DNA of 64,000 nt from Atherinomorus stipes (lineage: Eukaryota; Chordata; Actinopteri; Atheriniformes; Atherinidae), in assembly GCA_023101725.1 (NCBI GenBank), contig JALJCO010008621.1, forward strand, positions 2,339,001 through 2,403,000, in the 5' to 3' direction. Shown here one piece after another: positions 60,418 through 64,000 of this stretch. The position numbers and the translations under genes are program-made. The notes under the pieces are model-generated. The model was given only the letters and a program-made list of their open reading frames with translations. It made no database searches and was not told the DNA's origin. Every line of letters starts with the position of its first letter. Position 1 is the first letter of the stretch.

Positions 60418-61265
60418 GACACACAAAAATATTATAGTATGGCTAGCAATGAACATTACACTTATTTTTGATGCCCCATGTTTGTTTGTGCTCTGCATTG
60501 CAGCTTGTGTGTGGGGGTTTATTAGTGAGACAAGACCAGTATGTCAGCATTAGAGGTTATGATACAGTTGTTTCAATGTAAAAAGTAATTTAAAGCAGTT
60601 GTTTAAAATTATCTGAAGATTTCTGAGCAGTTCAGTCTTAGTTCTTTACAAGAGATAAATAGAAAAAATATTTTTTCCTCTAAAAATGTTAGGTCTCCAT
60701 TTCCCTATGTCTATTTGGGGAGCCTGTGGCCACTGGTCTACATTGCTAATCATACCATTGTGCTAATTATCCTTTCACAGCTAGCCCTAAGGAAGGACAT
60801 ATACATCATCATAAATACACAAACACACACCTCCTCTTTTTTTCTCACATCCTCACTGTATCATCCTTGGCTGAAGCCCAAACTCAGATTTATTTTGTCT
60901 AGGGATCCATTTGCTAAACTCAAATACACACCTGTATTTTACCTTTCCGAGCAAGCTGTGTACACTTGAACCGAGCATTATGAGAACGCACACACATGTT
61001 GAGGGCTGCATTATTCATTCCTCAAAATTGGGAACACCAGTTGTGTGCTCACACAATAAATAGAGATGAATTCATCAGAAATCTCCCAAGTGCAGAAAAT
61101 ATGAAAAATTTAATCATTCCACAGAATAAAAATTCATAAGGAAATGTACAAAATCAATATTTTATGCTACTTACTGTACCTATTCTTTATTACAAACCTA
61201 TTCAGGAACAAGCATTAAAAATTAAAGCTGGCAGAAAGACAGAAGGGAGGAGAAACGATGGGTTG

Positions 61266-61288
61266 AGAGAGAGAGAGAGAGAGAGAGG
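61266..61288. repeat. (GA)n microsatellite
   Basis: About 11 GA units. Confidence 0.92.
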
Positions 61289-61399
61289 AAGGAGGGTACT
61301 GCAAGGGACCTGCAAGTTCAAAAGCAATACAGTTTCATTCATGTTTAAAGGCCCTTTTTTGTTTCTGTAAGAGCCACTGAAGCAGTTTTTGAAACAGGC

Positions 61400-61660
61400 A
61401 GAAATGCTTTGATAGATTGAGTGTTCTAAGCCGCCGAGGTGCTGTCAACATAAATAGTGATAAAAAAAAAAGTGGGGGAAATGTTTTCAACTGGAGTTTT
61501 CAAGGTTATGGCCCATGGCGATGACTTGAAGGCACTGCTTGCTCCGCAGCATTAGCAGCTATGCATGGACAGCCGGGTGTCTGTCCACACATAATGAAAA
61601 CAGTCAACTGTGCATATTCATGCAGCTGGACTCATATTTTGCAGAAAGCATTGTTTCAAG
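61400..61660. promoter_or_regulatory. Candidate conserved non-coding element (speculative)
   Basis: Complex sequence with little low-complexity content and several E-box or homeodomain-like words (GCATATTCATGCAGCTGG near 61,611, GGCACTGCTTGC near 61,531). The look is that of vertebrate conserved non-coding DNA. No other evidence is available. Confidence 0.2.
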
Positions 61661-64000
61661 CGTAAGCACTTATGAGGGAAATGTGCAGGCTCACTTAAAC
61701 TAATGCAGGACACATGCTGTGTATGTTATTGGTAACTAATGTCTATTACTTCATTTTATTTATGTTTGCCCACTTTAACAGCACTTAAGACGGTAAAGAC
61801 TGTCTCTGGCTTTAAATCCATCTTTACTTTTACAATGCATCCAACTCCTGCTCTTAACAAAATCATAAGTCATCTGGAGGTCACAGTAATAACAGGTTAT
61901 TACTCTATTTCTCCCCCTTTTTTTGTTAAGAAAAATAACAGTCGACAAAATCTGAGGCCAACTATTAATGTAAGAACTGGATCTGTAAGGGAATGATTAG
62001 CTACAGTATGTTATTCCTCTCATTATTTCTAATTGCACTGTAAAGTCATATAAGGTAACAGCAGAGGATGGTGAGGCCATACACTCAAAATAAAGACAAG
62101 ACAATGCTATACTCTCACCACACAGATTTTCACATAGATTTTCATTTTCACAAAAATCAAGGGGAACAAAGTATTAGATAATGCCACTATATCCTTTAAA
62201 AACCCAAGTGTACCTCTTTGTAAGAGTTTCTCTTTTCTCATAAAAACTACACAAAAGAATCTGTGCTACGACTACTTTTTAGTCAAAGATTGCTGTTGAT
62301 TAGCTAATAACCTAAGGGAGAACTTTATACTGCTGGTAGATTAATGCGCTTAAAATGTACTGATAATAGTTACAGTATCAGTATTGGAGCAAATAAGTGC
62401 ATAAATAAAAGTTTCATTTTCCACCTTGACAGGAGAATCTTGGTACTGCTGTAAATTCAACACTTCATTCACCTTTGCTCCAGTATACTAAATTTTGTCA
62501 TTGTGCTTCTTAAGTTTGATATTTTTCTTTGATGTGAAGCACATGAGCTGAGGGCATAATCCTGAGGACGACATAAACTGTTAATTATAAATATGTTTAA
62601 AGTCTATTTATTGTAGATATGAAAGTTAATTTATTTATGGTGATCAATCAACAAATCAATAAAGCCTGATTGATTTATTGATTGGGACTAAGCTTGGTTT
62701 GATTGTTTAGTTTTTTGTACTAACCTCATAGACTCAAATGAGGTCCTTTTGGGGTCACTTTGAAGATATTTTCAGGTATGATGCAAGGACAAAAACAAGC
62801 TAAATGTTATTCCCCCTACAAACTGTTGTATTTTTTTTTATCTTCATCTGTGTTTGGTTTTGTTGCAGATAACTTTAGAAAATCCTATGAAAGCATAAAC
62901 AAGTGTGCACTTGGGTTTGTGGTTGCTGGGCGCCCAGTGTTGGCGTTTCCTTGTGGTGTGTTTAGTGTTTTACATGATTGTTCACTGTGGGTTACATGGG
63001 CAAAGATGGCTATAAATATGCACGCACATTTAAATAAACATGTAAACACACACTAGCACAAATAGATACTAGAAGTAAATAAAACGTATAACAGAAACAG
63101 CAAAGAACAGGTAAACCCTGTCCCTCCTGGGGACTTTAACGGAAGAAAGATGTTGTGATCCACAGAAATTACCTTTTGACAGTAAACTCACAATCATACC
63201 TGTATGTCTAACTCTTGTGTGTAAGGTCTCTAAACAGAAAACCATCTGTCTTGATTCATGATGTGAATTTATCCATTAATAATGGCCCAACAGAAACAAG
63301 ACAACAAGCATCTGACAGACATAGATACAGATCCAACATCCAAAGAATTCTTTGAGGAAGGCGATCTCCAGTTCAGAGTACAAACTTGCTGAGCAGCTGA
63401 TGAGTCTACTAAAACAAATCTGCTCTCTGTATTGGCATTATTAGAGATTCACAGGCTCATAATCAAGCATCATCTAGTGCAAAGATGTTCTATACAAAAA
63501 GGTGGAGACAACATTATGTGACAGTGACCGCTTCCAAGTAATACCAAACTGTGTAATCCATGAAAATGTATGGTTTCCTAACACTAAACCTGTGGGAGCC
63601 AAGTAAAAATGTGGAAGGACTGCAGAAGAATTTTGAATAATAAAATTAGCAGGATCTGTCAGGTACAGTAATAAGCAAGTGCTTTTGCCTTTGTCAACAG
63701 TGACAACTGTCAAAATGTTTGTGTTAAGAGCAATAATCAGCAGGTTGTGACTGGTGTGAAAGAGGTTATCAATAACGTGGTAGGAGCTGTATTTTCACAG
63801 TGAATAAAGAAGGGAAAACAGAGCACCTGTACTTTTTTTCAGACTTATGCTGAAGGGCTTTTGCTTACACTGCTCCCTCTACATGGAACAGTTTGTAAAA
63901 AGACTGGAAATTATCTGAACTTATTTCTTTGAATGCTTTTAAGTCTAAATGCAGAGCATTTAAACTGCCTATTTAAATTGCAACTTTTTAATTATTCTAA

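Overview
The window looks like ray-finned fish (teleost) nuclear DNA. The signs are Tc1-like transposon remnants, TTAA-target and TA-target inverted-repeat elements, a retroposon tail ending in a (TTGAA)n run, a tRNA-derived SINE, an L2-type LINE fragment, solo LTRs, and many AC, AT, TC and TATC microsatellites in AT-rich DNA. I recognise no host protein-coding gene, rRNA gene or functional tRNA gene on either strand. Open frames reach about 190 codons but have low-complexity composition, lie inside repeats or match nothing I know. The stretch is best read as intergenic or deep intronic DNA.

Layout. Positions 1-5,600 are a mobile-element cluster: an inverted-repeat MITE (15-378), one copy of a long foldback element (1,525-2,163), and a broken Tc1-like transposon (2,172-4,529) whose transposase is split by an intact-looking TTAA-target element (2,550-3,828). 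Next come a hairpin-bearing AT-rich stretch and a retroposon scrap. From 5,600 to 25,000 is mostly single-copy-looking DNA with simple repeats and one large imperfect hairpin (22,535-22,690). A TA-target MITE (25,028-25,603) and a tiny Tc1-type palindrome (25,924-25,993) follow.

Positions 29,200-36,760 form the second cluster. It holds a hAT-like foldback fragment, a PIF/Harbinger-like element split by about 2.1 kb of other DNA that includes a piggyBac-like element (29,861-30,885) and an LTR-like stretch, and a minus-strand SINE inserted in that element's second half. Further along are Tc1 debris, a GC-rich block, a perfect-TIR element (32,568-33,544), a solo LTR (34,547-34,910) and a second, complete Harbinger-like copy (35,170-35,641). 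A decayed L2-type reverse-transcriptase fragment lies at 40,096-40,682.

Positions 46,870-48,540 are a strange strand-biased low-complexity block around a (TATC)n array, which may be poor assembly. A three-level nest (49,862-50,791) and a second foldback copy in reversed orientation (52,516-53,412) follow. The last 8 kb contain an LTR-like element, a possible hAT end, a solo LTR with exact 5-bp duplications (58,446-58,830) and an AT array.

How the parts relate: nothing here forms a cooperating gene system. The main content is a stratified record of transposition, readable from nesting, inverted ends and target duplications. Family names rest on end sequences and remembered consensus, not on database searches.
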